A stretch of DNA of 39,351 bases from Clostridiales bacterium. GTDB lineage: Bacteria > Bacillota > Clostridia > Oscillospirales > Oscillospiraceae. Shown here one piece after another: positions 31,482-39,351 of the stretch. Both the position numbers and the translations under genes were made by a program. The stretch covers positions 1 through 39,351 of the forward strand of contig JAJQFJ010000071.1 of NCBI GenBank assembly GCA_021201185.1, given 5' to 3'. Numbering within the stretch: position 1 is the stretch's first letter; every line of letters starts with the position of its first letter. The notes beneath the pieces were generated by a model. The model worked only from the letters and a program-made list of their open reading frames with translations, was not told the origin of the DNA and made no database searches.

Positions 31482-33461
31482 GTGAACCAGAAGCTGAACC
31501 GCATCCTGGAGCCAAAGGGCAGGCTTTATCTGATCGTCCTGGCGATATTTGCCGGGATTACCTGTTATTTTCAGCTTCAGCTGGGCCTGATCGAGCTGGG
31601 CCTGGTGCTGCTGCTGTTTATCTACTATCTGATCGTCCGGAACCGCCGCCGGAAGGAGATGGCCAGCTATATTGCCCGGGTCACCAATCACATTGACGCC
31701 GCCAGCAAGGATACCATGGTCAATTCTCCTCTCCCCATGGTCATCTTCCAGCCGGATACCGGGGACGTCATCTGGTCCAACGACCGTTTTCTGAAAATCA
31801 CCGGGGACCGGGAGCACCTGTTTGACACCAAGATCGACGCCGCCGTCCCCGGCTTTTCCACAAAATGGCTGCTGGACGGCAAGACCGAATGTCCCACCGA
31901 GTACAAAATCGACGGCAAGAGCTACATGGTCTTTGGCCATGTCTCCCGGTCGGGGGAGGGGAACCAGACCCTGCTGGCCACCACCTACTGGATCGACATC
32001 TCCTCCCTGGCCCGGATTCGGGAGCAGTTTTTCGCCACCAGGCCGGTGGTCTCCATCCTGCTCATCGACAACTATGAGGACCTGATCCGCAGCACCAGCG
32101 ACAAGGACAGAAGCGCCCTCCGCTCCTCGGTGGAGGACGAGATCAACGCCTGGCTCCAGCCCTCCGGGGGACTGCTGTGCCGGTACGACCGGGATCGCTA
32201 CCTCTGTATCTTTGAGGAGCAGTATCTGGAGCAGTTCCAGCAGGGAAAATTCTCCGTGCTGGACGCCGTTCATAAGGTGGTCAGCCCCAACGGAGTCAAC
32301 GCCACCCTCTCCATCGGCATCGGCATGGATGCCAGCTTTGGAGAGATGATGGACTTTGCCAGTCTCGCCATCGAGATGGCTCTCTCCCGGGGCGGCGACC
32401 AGGCGGTCATCAAGAACCGCTTCAACTTTGAGTTCTATGGCGGACGGACCAAGGAGACGGAGCGGCACACCAAGGTCAAGAGCCGGGTCATGTCCAACGC
32501 CCTCAACGAGCTGCTGCATACCAGCTCGGAGGTGTTCGTCATGGGGCACCATTTTGCCGACCTGGACGCCGTGGGCGCCTCCATCGGCATCTGCTCCATC
32601 GCCCGGCACAAGGGCGTCCCGGCCTATATCATCGAGGAGCCCACCTATTACCCCGGCTCCATCATGAAAAAGCGGATTTCCCAGCTCCCGGAGTATGAGG
32701 GGCGGTTCATCACCAGCCAAGAGGCCATGCTACGGCTGAACAACAAATCCCTGCTGGTGGTGGTGGACACCAATCGTCCGGAGCAGGTCATCGCCAGGGA
32801 CGTGCTGGAATCCGCCTCCAAGGTGGCGGTGATCGACCACCATCTCCGGGCGGCGGACTATATCTCCAATGCAGCCCTGAACTTCCATGAGCCCTACGCC
32901 TCCTCCGCCTGTGAGCTGGTGACCGAGATGATCCAGTATCTCATCGAGCCGTCCGATCTCCTCCGCACCGAGGCGGAGGCACTGCTGGCGGGCATCGTGC
33001 TGGACACCAAAAACTTCACCCTCCGCACCGGGGGCCGCACCTTCGAGGCGGCGGCCTTCCTCCGCCGCCGGGGGGCGGATACCACTGAGGTGAAAAAGCT
33101 GTTCCAGAACAATCTGGACGACACCATCGCCAAGTACGATGTGCTGCGCATGGCCAAGATGGTCCACGGGGATATCGCCGTGGCGGCGGTGCCCAACCAG
33201 GTGAGCCGGGTCATCGCAGCCCAGGCCGCCGACGAGCTGCTCAACGTGGCCGGGGCGGACGCCTCCTTTGTGCTGTACCCCGACGGGGACACGGTCATTA
33301 TCAGCGGCCGCAGCGTGGGGGAGGTCAACGTCCAGTATATCCTGGAGATGCTGGGCGGCGGCGGAAACGCGGCGGCGGCCGGGGCGCAGGTGCACAACAG
33401 CACCCTCCAGGATACGCTCATGCGGCTGCTCCAGGCCATCGACAAATATTATGAAAGCTGA
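31482..33461 (+). CDS. gdpP: Cyclic-di-AMP phosphodiesterase GdpP
   Basis: A 659-residue GdpP. Two N-terminal membrane helices (residues 14-52) precede a PAS-like domain (about 80-170) and a degenerate GGDEF-like domain (about 175-320; RYDRDRYLCIF for the usual signature). The DHH domain has GHHFADLDAVGAS (about 348), VVVDTNRPE and VIDHHLR, the Mn2+ ligands that hydrolyse c-di-AMP to pApA. In the DHHA1 end the usual GGGGHxxAAG reads GGGGNAAAAG, so the His is Asn. Start GTG 31482 with AGGAGG upstream. It heads the conserved gdpP-rplI-dnaB set and controls turgor and cell-wall homeostasis. Confidence 0.92.
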   Translation: MNQKLNRILEPKGRLYLIVLAIFAGITCYFQLQLGLIELGLVLLLFIYYLIVRNRRRKEMASYIARVTNHIDAASKDTMVNSPLPMVIFQPDTGDVIWSNDRFLKITGDREHLFDTKIDAAVPGFSTKWLLDGKTECPTEYKIDGKSYMVFGHVSRSGEGNQTLLATTYWIDISSLARIREQFFATRPVVSILLIDNYEDLIRSTSDKDRSALRSSVEDEINAWLQPSGGLLCRYDRDRYLCIFEEQYLEQFQQGKFSVLDAVHKVVSPNGVNATLSIGIGMDASFGEMMDFASLAIEMALSRGGDQAVIKNRFNFEFYGGRTKETERHTKVKSRVMSNALNELLHTSSEVFVMGHHFADLDAVGASIGICSIARHKGVPAYIIEEPTYYPGSIMKKRISQLPEYEGRFITSQEAMLRLNNKSLLVVVDTNRPEQVIARDVLESASKVAVIDHHLRAADYISNAALNFHEPYASSACELVTEMIQYLIEPSDLLRTEAEALLAGIVLDTKNFTLRTGGRTFEAAAFLRRRGADTTEVKKLFQNNLDDTIAKYDVLRMAKMVHGDIAVAAVPNQVSRVIAAQAADELLNVAGADASFVLYPDGDTVIISGRSVGEVNVQYILEMLGGGGNAAAAGAQVHNSTLQDTLMRLLQAIDKYYES

Positions 33462-33499
33462 ATCCCTGTAACAGGATACCAGAAAGGAACGAACGAAGC

Positions 33500-33943
33500 A
33501 TGAAAGTCATACTGCAAAAGGATGTTGCCGGACAGGGCAAGAAGGGCCAGATGGTGGAGGTCTCCGACGGATACGCCCGGAACTTCCTCATTCCCCGGAA
33601 GCTGGCGGTGACCGCCACGGCGGACAATGTGAACACCATGAAGCAGCAGGAAAAGGCCCGGCTGGAGAAGGAGGCCCGGGAGCGGGCCGCCGCTCTGGAG
33701 CTGGCCGCAAAGCTGAAGGATATGCCGGTCCACGTCAAGGCCAAGGCAGGCTCCGGCGGGCGGCTGTTCGGCAGCGTCACCACCAAGGAGATCTCTGTGG
33801 CTCTGAAGGAGCAGTACGGGGTGGATGTGCCCAAGACCAGCCTCCAGTCCGATCCCATCAAGGCCTTTGGTGGATACCAGGTGAAGGCCAAGCTGGGCTA
33901 TGAGGTCTCCGGCATTGTCTATGTGTTCGTGGAGGAGGCGTAA
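33500..33943 (+). CDS. rplI: 50S ribosomal protein L9
   Basis: A 147-residue L9. The N-terminal KVILQKDVAGQGKKGQMVEVSDGYARNFLIPRKLA is the conserved rRNA-binding domain, followed by a long helix (about residues 40-75) and the C-terminal domain with GRLFGSVTTKEI and DVPKTSLQSDPIKAFGGYQV. Length and motif order are normal. It follows gdpP by 38 nt and precedes dnaB, the standard Firmicutes order. Confidence 0.97.
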   Translation: MKVILQKDVAGQGKKGQMVEVSDGYARNFLIPRKLAVTATADNVNTMKQQEKARLEKEARERAAALELAAKLKDMPVHVKAKAGSGGRLFGSVTTKEISVALKEQYGVDVPKTSLQSDPIKAFGGYQVKAKLGYEVSGIVYVFVEEA

Positions 33944-34035
33944 GGAGCCTCGCCAACCACACAACTGCCGAAAATGGGAGAACCAGCACTCCGCCGGAGG
34001 CCGGGAAAGCCTTCGTTTTCAAGGAAGTGATACCA

Positions 34036-35388
34036 TTGCCCGAACTGGATGAACTGTTGAGCCGACAGATGCCCCATTCCGACGCCGCAGAGCAGGCGGT
34101 GCTGGGGGCTATGCTCATCGACAGCCGCTGTATCCCCCAGGTCATCGAAAAGCTGCGGCCGGAGGACTTTTACGTCAAGCAGCATTTAGAGGTCTATGAG
34201 GCCATCTACTCCATGTTCTCCCTGTCCAAAAAGATCGACCCGGTGACGGTTCAGGAGCAGATGCGCCAGGACGGGACCTATGTGGAGGGCACTACCCGGG
34301 CCTTTCTGCTCCAGCTGATGGAGGTGACCCCCACCGCCGCCAACGTCATGGAGTATGCGGAGATCGTCCGGGACAAGTCCCTGCTCCGCCGGGTGGCGGA
34401 GACGGCGGAGGAGATCACCGGACTGGTGAACGAGGGCACCGGCACCGGGTCGGACGTGCTGGAGGCGGCGGAGCAGAAGATTTATGCCGTCCGCCACGGC
34501 AGAGCCGCCCAGGGGCTGATCCCCATCTCCGCGGTGACGGCGGACGTGTATACCCGCATCGGGGAGCTGTCCGAGTCGGACAGCGAGGTCCCCGGCCTTT
34601 CCACCGGCCTGACCGACCTGGACCGGATGATCTCCGGCCTGGGCAACTCCGACCTGGTGCTGCTGGCAGGCCGCCCCGGTATGGGCAAAACCTCTCTGGG
34701 GCTGAACATCCTGCTGGAGGCGGGGAAGCACTCCGGCAAATCGGTGGTGTTTTTCTCCCTGGAGATGAGCCGGGAACAGCTGGTCATGCGCCTCATCTCC
34801 AGCGAGTCCTTTATCCCCAGTCAGAAGCTGATGACCGGCCAGCTGGAGGAGGAGGACTGGGAGAAGCTGACGCTGGCCTGCCGGAGCCTGAACGCCACCT
34901 CCATCCTCATCGACGACAACCCCATGCTGTCCGTGGCGGACATGAACGCCAAGTGCCGCCGGGTGGAAAATCTGGGCCTGGTGGTCATCGACTACCTCCA
35001 GCTCATGACCTCCTCCGGGGGAAAGCAGAACTATTCCGGGGAGAGCCGCCAACAGGTGGTCTCCGACATCTCCCGGGCGCTGAAGATCATGGCAAAGGAG
35101 CTGAACGTGCCGGTGCTCTGCCTGAGCCAGCTCTCCCGTGCCAACGAGAGCCGGGCGGACAAGCGCCCCATGCTCTCCGACCTCCGGGAGTCCGGCGCCA
35201 TCGAGCAGGACGCCGACGAGGTCATGTTCATCTACCGGGATGACTATTACAACGAAAACAGTGAATACAAAAACCAGGCGGAGATCATCGTGGCCAAAAA
35301 CCGTCATGGCGAGACGGGCAAGGTCATGGTGCAGTGGCTGCCGGAGTTCACCACCTTCGCCAACCGGGAATGGAAGCATCAGGAGTGA
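34036..35388 (+). CDS. dnaB: Replicative DNA helicase DnaB
   Basis: About 450 residues. The N-terminal primase-interacting domain (residues 8-105, with PHSDAAEQAVLGAMLID) is joined by a linker to the RecA-like motor. Walker A is AGRPGMGKTS (about 212), Walker B is LVVIDYLQLM (about 315), and the SRxxKxxAKELxxPVLxLSQLSR and DLRESGAIEQDAD stretches are typical. I chose TTG 34036 because AAGGAAG lies 8 nt upstream; GTG 34027 has no room for a ribosome site. It forms the hexameric fork helicase and overlaps tilS at its stop. Confidence 0.95.
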   Translation: MPELDELLSRQMPHSDAAEQAVLGAMLIDSRCIPQVIEKLRPEDFYVKQHLEVYEAIYSMFSLSKKIDPVTVQEQMRQDGTYVEGTTRAFLLQLMEVTPTAANVMEYAEIVRDKSLLRRVAETAEEITGLVNEGTGTGSDVLEAAEQKIYAVRHGRAAQGLIPISAVTADVYTRIGELSESDSEVPGLSTGLTDLDRMISGLGNSDLVLLAGRPGMGKTSLGLNILLEAGKHSGKSVVFFSLEMSREQLVMRLISSESFIPSQKLMTGQLEEEDWEKLTLACRSLNATSILIDDNPMLSVADMNAKCRRVENLGLVVIDYLQLMTSSGGKQNYSGESRQQVVSDISRALKIMAKELNVPVLCLSQLSRANESRADKRPMLSDLRESGAIEQDADEVMFIYRDDYYNENSEYKNQAEIIVAKNRHGETGKVMVQWLPEFTTFANREWKHQE

Positions 35389-36761
35389 GCCTGGAGCGCC
35401 GGGTGGAGGTGTACTGCCGCCGGATGGGCTTTCCTCTGGAGCGGGGGGACGTCGTCCTCTGCGCCGTCTCCGGGGGCGTGGACTCCATGGCCCTGCTCCA
35501 TCTGCTGTGGCGGTGGAGCCAGCGGGAGGGCTTCTCCCTGACGGCGGCCACCTTTGACCATGGCCTCCGGGAGACTGCGGCGGAGGACGTGGATTTCGTC
35601 TGCAACTGGTGCAGAGAACGGGACATCCCTGTCCGCACCGGACGGGGGGACGTGCCCGCCCGGGTCCGGGAGACGGGGGAGACCACTGAGGAGGCCGCCC
35701 GGTTCCTGCGCTATGCCTTTCTGGAGGACTGCGCCGGGGCGCTGGGGGCGGACTGGATCGCCACCGCTCACCAGGCGGAGGACAATGCCGAGACGGTGCT
35801 GCTCCACCTGCTCCGGGGCTCCGGCCTCCGGGGACTGGGGGGCATCCCGCCCAGACGGGGGAAGCTCATCCGCCCCCTGCTGGAGATCACTCGGCAGGAG
35901 CTGACCGCCTACGCCCGGGACAACGGCGTCCCCTGGCGGGAGGACGAGAGCAACAGCGACACCGCCTATACCCGCAACTTCATCCGGCATCAGGTGATGC
36001 CGTTATTGCAAGAGCGGAACCCCAATCTGGTCCCCACCCTGGGCCGGACGGCGGAGAGCCTGCGGCTGGACGAGGAATGTCTCTCTGGCCTGGCCCGGGA
36101 GCGGGGAGCGCAGCTGCTCCGGCAGGAGCCGGAGGGGGTGTCCGTCGCGGTGGATGACCTCCTGGCCCAGCCGGAGGCGGTCGCACTCCGACTGGTGCAG
36201 CAGATGGCGGAGACGGTGCGCCCCGGAGCGGTGCTGCCCTGGGAGCAGCGGCGGCGGCTGCTGGCGCTGGCGGTGGGGGAGAGCCCCTCGGCCCGGTGTG
36301 ATTTGACCGCAGGGCTGCGAGGCCTGCGGGTCTATGACCGGCTGGTAATCACAGCGGAACAGCCGCCCCTTGACGGACCGGAGCCGGTAGAGCTGGCTCC
36401 AGGGGAAAAAACGGAGCTTCCGGCTCTTGGCCTGACCGTGATATGCCGGGAGCGCCTCAGTCCGGAGACGCCGGAGGCCGGGAGTCTTTACCTGCGGCCC
36501 CCGGAGGGAGCGCTGCTCCTCCGGCCAAGACAGCCGGGCGACCGGATACAGCTGCCCGGACAGTGCCGGAAGCGGCTGAAAAAACTGCTCATCGAGAAAA
36601 AAATTCCCCGGGAGCGCCGGGGACAGTGCCTGGTATTGGAGGCGGAGGGCCAGGTGGCCGCCGTCCTGGGCCTGGGCACAGATACAAACTGGATTCCCCA
36701 GCTGGGCAGCGGGGCCTGGCAGATCATGATAAAAAATCAAGACAGAAAGGAAAGAGACTGA
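35385..36761 (+). CDS. tilS: tRNA(Ile)-lysidine synthetase TilS
   Basis: About 458 residues. The PP-loop ATP pyrophosphatase motif is SGGVDSM (about residue 28), with FDHGLRE, TAHQAEDNAETVLLHLLRG and the YTRNFIRHQVMP segment of TilS. The C-terminal substrate-binding domains include PRQPGDRIQLPG and KKLLIEKKIPRERR. It adds lysine to C34 of the CAU-anticodon isoleucine tRNA. GTG 35385 overlaps the dnaB stop (GTGA), and ATG 35370 is an alternative. The order tilS-hpt-ftsH is conserved in Firmicutes. Confidence 0.93.
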   Translation: MSLERRVEVYCRRMGFPLERGDVVLCAVSGGVDSMALLHLLWRWSQREGFSLTAATFDHGLRETAAEDVDFVCNWCRERDIPVRTGRGDVPARVRETGETTEEAARFLRYAFLEDCAGALGADWIATAHQAEDNAETVLLHLLRGSGLRGLGGIPPRRGKLIRPLLEITRQELTAYARDNGVPWREDESNSDTAYTRNFIRHQVMPLLQERNPNLVPTLGRTAESLRLDEECLSGLARERGAQLLRQEPEGVSVAVDDLLAQPEAVALRLVQQMAETVRPGAVLPWEQRRRLLALAVGESPSARCDLTAGLRGLRVYDRLVITAEQPPLDGPEPVELAPGEKTELPALGLTVICRERLSPETPEAGSLYLRPPEGALLLRPRQPGDRIQLPGQCRKRLKKLLIEKKIPRERRGQCLVLEAEGQVAAVLGLGTDTNWIPQLGSGAWQIMIKNQDRKERD

Positions 36762-36762
36762 C

Positions 36763-37308
36763 ATGGGTATGGATCAGGACATCGCCGAGGTGCTGTACAG
36801 CGAAAAGCAGCTCCAGCGCAGAGTGGCGGAGCTGGGCGCACAGATTTCCAAAGACTATGAGAACAAGGAGGATGTGGTGCTGGTGGGCATCCTCCGGGGC
36901 TGCTATGTGTTTATGGCCGACCTGAGCCGTTATATCACCATTCCCTGCCGGATGGACTTTATGTCCGTCTCCTCCTACGGAAAGGGGACCAGCTCCAGCG
37001 GCCAGATCGAGATCAAGAAGGACCTGTCCGACACCATCAACGGCGCCCACGTCATTCTGGTGGAGGACATCCTGGACTCCGGCAACACCATGGACTATCT
37101 GAAAAAGGTGCTCTCTGTCCGGAATGCGGCCTCTATCCGCATCTGTACCCTGCTGGACAAGCCGGAGCGGCGCACCAAACCGGTGACGGCAGACTATTAC
37201 GGCTTCCTGGTGCCTGACGCCTTTGTGGTGGGCTACGGACTGGATTCCGCGGAGAAGTACCGCAATCTGCCCTATATCGGCATCCTGAAGCCGGAGATCT
37301 ACGAGTAA
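36763..37308 (+). CDS. hpt: Hypoxanthine phosphoribosyltransferase
   Basis: A 181-residue purine salvage enzyme. The PRPP-binding motif is ILVEDILDSGNTMDYL (about residues 92-107), preceded by SSYGKGTSSSGQIEIKKDL, the flexible loop. KPVTADYYGFLVPDAFVVGYGLDSAEKYRNLPYIG completes the family signature. It converts hypoxanthine (and usually guanine) with PRPP to IMP/GMP. It begins 1 nt after the tilS stop with AAAGGAAAGAG upstream. In Bacillus the protein also partners FtsH and TilS; that is not shown here. Confidence 0.95.
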   Translation: MGMDQDIAEVLYSEKQLQRRVAELGAQISKDYENKEDVVLVGILRGCYVFMADLSRYITIPCRMDFMSVSSYGKGTSSSGQIEIKKDLSDTINGAHVILVEDILDSGNTMDYLKKVLSVRNAASIRICTLLDKPERRTKPVTADYYGFLVPDAFVVGYGLDSAEKYRNLPYIGILKPEIYE

Positions 37309-37347
37309 AAATGCAGCGGGGCCGTTGCCCCATGAGGAAGTGAGCCC

Positions 37348-39243
37348 ATGAACAGACCCTACCGCACCGCCCTGTCCTATCTGGTGCTGCTGTGCATCAT
37401 CTTCTCCCTGGTCAGCGTGCTGTCCGACTGGGAGGAGCCGGAGGGGATCAGCTACAGCCGAATGGTCCAGCTGTTCCAGCAGGAACAGGTGGAGCAGTTC
37501 TCCGTCCGGGACAACGAGGTGGAGCTGACTCTGAAGGAGGCCGTCAACGGGGAGACCACCGTCACCTGCGAAATTCATGACTTTGATACCTTTTACCAGG
37601 ACCTGAACGACCTGGTCAGGGAACAGACGGCAGAGGGGATCATCACCCAGTACTACTACTATCCCGACACCAGCACTCCCTGGTGGGTGACGATACTGCC
37701 CTCTCTGGTGACGGTGGGGGCGATCGTCCTGCTGTTCTGGCTGATGACCCGTCAGCAGGGGGGACAGGGGGCAGGGCCCGCCCAGTTCGGCAAGGCCCGG
37801 ACGGTGAGCAACGACGACCCGGACGCCCCCAAGGTCACCTTTGAGGACGTGGCCGGTGCAGACGAGGAGAAGGCGGAGCTTCAGGAGGTGGTGGAGTTTC
37901 TCCGTGACCCGGAGAAGTTCAACCGCCTGGGAGCACGCATCCCCAAGGGCATCCTGCTGGTGGGACCTCCCGGCACCGGCAAGACCCTGCTGGCCAAGGC
38001 AGTGGCGGGAGAGGCGGAGGTGCGCTTCCTGTCCATCTCCGGCTCCGACTTTGTGGAGCTGTATGTGGGCGTAGGCGCCAGCCGTGTCCGTGACCTGTTC
38101 AGCGAGGCGAAGAAAACCGCCCCTGCCATCGTTTTTATCGACGAGATCGACGCCGTGGGCCGTCAGAGAGGCACCGGACTGGGCGGCGGCCACGACGAGC
38201 GGGAGCAGACTCTGAACCAGCTCCTGGTGGAGATGGACGGCTTTGCGGGCAACTCCGGCGTCATCGTCATGGCGGCCACTAACCGGCAGGACATCCTGGA
38301 CCCGGCGCTGCTGCGCCCCGGCCGGTTCGACCGGCAGATCTATGTGGGTTATCCGGACATCCGGGGCCGGGAGAGCATTTTGAAGGTGCACTCCCGGAAA
38401 AAGCCCCTGGGGGAGGATGTGGACCTCAGCGTCATTGCCCGGGCCACCGGCGGCTTCACCGGGGCCGATCTGGAGAACCTGATGAATGAGGGGGCGCTCC
38501 TTGCCGCCCGCCGGGACAAGCCCTTTATCACCATGGCAGACCTCCACGAGGCTATGATCAAGGTCATTGCCGGGCCGGAGAAAAAGAGCCAGGTGGTCAC
38601 CCCCCAGGCCCGGCGGCTCACCGCCTACCACGAGGCGGGCCATGCAGTGACCATGCGGTTCCTGCCTACCCAGGACCCGGTGCACCAAATCACCATCGTC
38701 CCCAGAGGACGTGCAGGGGGCATGACCATCTCCCTGCCCCAGGAGGACCGGCCCTACCAGAGCAAGCGGGCTCTGGAGGAGGAGATCGTGGGCCTGCTGG
38801 GCGGGCGCACGGCGGAGGAGCTGGTGCTGGGGGATGTGTCCACCGGGGCCTCCAGCGACCTCCAGCGGGCCACCCAGATCGCCCACAGCATGGTGGCAAG
38901 GTACGGCATGAGTCAGCGGCTGGGAGCTGCGGTCTACGGCTCCGCCAGCAACGAGGTCTTTTTGGGCCGCTCCATGGGCCAGGAGCGGAGCTACTCCGAG
39001 GAGAGCGCCGCCGCCATCGACCAGGAGGTCCGGAACATCCTGGACCAGGCGGAGCAGAGATGTCGCGCCATTCTGGAGGAGCACCGGGACGCCCTGGAGC
39101 AGACCGCCCAGTTCCTGCTGGAGCATGAGACCATGTCCGCCCTGGAGTTCGAGCGGGTGTTCCACCCGGAGGCGGAGCATGCCCCGGAGGGGGATGCGCT
39201 GTCCCGGTTTGGCGGGGAACAGCAGGAAAAAAGCGTTGAGTGA
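37348..39243 (+). CDS. ftsH: ATP-dependent zinc metalloprotease FtsH
   Basis: A 631-residue membrane protease. Two membrane helices (about residues 10-30 and 112-133) flank a short outer domain. The AAA+ module has Walker A GPPGTGKT (about 208), Walker [10 protein letters not shown], pore loop residues near [10 protein letters not shown] and the second region of homology [17 protein letters not shown]. The zinc site is HEAGH (about 430) with a downstream acidic ligand. It degrades misfolded membrane proteins and some regulators. Its C-terminus is Glu-rich, as usual. The remaining 108 nt of the window show no further gene. Confidence 0.97.
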   Translation: MNRPYRTALSYLVLLCIIFSLVSVLSDWEEPEGISYSRMVQLFQQEQVEQFSVRDNEVELTLKEAVNGETTVTCEIHDFDTFYQDLNDLVREQTAEGIITQYYYYPDTSTPWWVTILPSLVTVGAIVLLFWLMTRQQGGQGAGPAQFGKARTVSNDDPDAPKVTFEDVAGADEEKAELQEVVEFLRDPEKFNRLGARIPKGILLVGPPGTGKTLLAKAVAGEAEVRFLSISGSDFVELYVGVGASRVRDLFSEAKKTAPAIVFIDEIDAVGRQRGTGLGGGHDEREQTLNQLLVEMDGFAGNSGVIVMAATNRQDILDPALLRPGRFDRQIYVGYPDIRGRESILKVHSRKKPLGEDVDLSVIARATGGFTGADLENLMNEGALLAARRDKPFITMADLHEAMIKVIAGPEKKSQVVTPQARRLTAYHEAGHAVTMRFLPTQDPVHQITIVPRGRAGGMTISLPQEDRPYQSKRALEEEIVGLLGGRTAEELVLGDVSTGASSDLQRATQIAHSMVARYGMSQRLGAAVYGSASNEVFLGRSMGQERSYSEESAAAIDQEVRNILDQAEQRCRAILEEHRDALEQTAQFLLEHETMSALEFERVFHPEAEHAPEGDALSRFGGEQQEKSVE

Positions 39244-39351
39244 CCGCCCTTCGCACTTGCCAGTATGAATCTGTGAATCTGCAATCTGCAAACTGTAAAG
39301 AGACTGTCAAAAAACGCTTGAGACTTCCGCGACAGAGCAGCGGGGGTGCGG

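Noticed and set aside
36724..39291. 855-codon reading antisense to hpt/ftsH
   Set aside because: It is a GC-bias shadow of two well-supported plus-strand genes and has no domain, start site or plausible composition.

Overview
The window looks like chromosome from a GC-rich gut Clostridia of the Oscillospiraceae type (Flavonifractor/Lawsonibacter-like). The right end has the conserved Firmicutes blocks gdpP-rplI-dnaB and tilS-hpt-ftsH. Accessory genes are typical of gut clostridia: flavodoxin-ferredoxin fusions, a giant acyl-CoA dehydratase activase, BspA-like leucine-rich repeats and HXXEE membrane proteins. The organism assignment is inference from gene content; no 16S is present.

Layout. 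(1) 1-1203 is the end of an integrated element: a RelB/ParE-type toxin-antitoxin pair, a perfect palindrome, and a 45-nt 3' fragment of tRNA-Arg(CCT) that marks an attachment site, followed by the tRNA-type terminator. (2) 1022-1567 contains an unexplained cluster of GCTAA/TTAGC motifs. (3) 1648-6215 holds a TetR regulator divergent from an operon of three HXXEE membrane proteins, a flavodoxin/2x[4Fe-4S] protein and a short-chain dehydrogenase. (4) 6262-13569 has an Rrf2 regulator divergent from a long co-directional cluster. It runs nitroreductase, three tandem sirtuin-like proteins whose catalytic His is Gln, a PARG-like ADP-ribose glycohydrolase, a stand-alone adenylation enzyme, a GNAT acetyltransferase and an esterase. 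Two copies of a 77-bp four-hairpin repeat precede the PARG and adenylation genes. This is the most novel part: a candidate ADP-ribosylation and de-ADP-ribosylation operon related to class M sirtuin/macrodomain systems.

(5) 13714-15035 is a cation/proton antiporter broken by one missing base. (6) 15230-19848 encodes a heterodimeric ABC exporter divergent from its TetR repressor, with a duplicated promoter flanked by matching operators. (7) 19937-27194 carries two GT8 glycosyltransferases, a PlsC-like acyltransferase and a 1456-residue CoA-dehydratase activase. (8) 27319-27737 is a decayed flavodoxin-ferredoxin gene. (9) 27938-30914 has a Crp/Fnr regulator with a well-placed Fnr-like dyad, then a large wall-anchored leucine-rich repeat protein. 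(10) 31482 to the end is core housekeeping: c-di-AMP phosphodiesterase, ribosomal protein L9, replicative helicase, tRNA-Ile lysidine synthetase, hypoxanthine phosphoribosyltransferase and FtsH.

Regulators sit next to the genes they probably control: two TetR, one Rrf2 and one Crp/Fnr. In all four cases a dyad symmetry overlaps or abuts a recognisable promoter, so much of the accessory region appears to be inducible stress or envelope functions.
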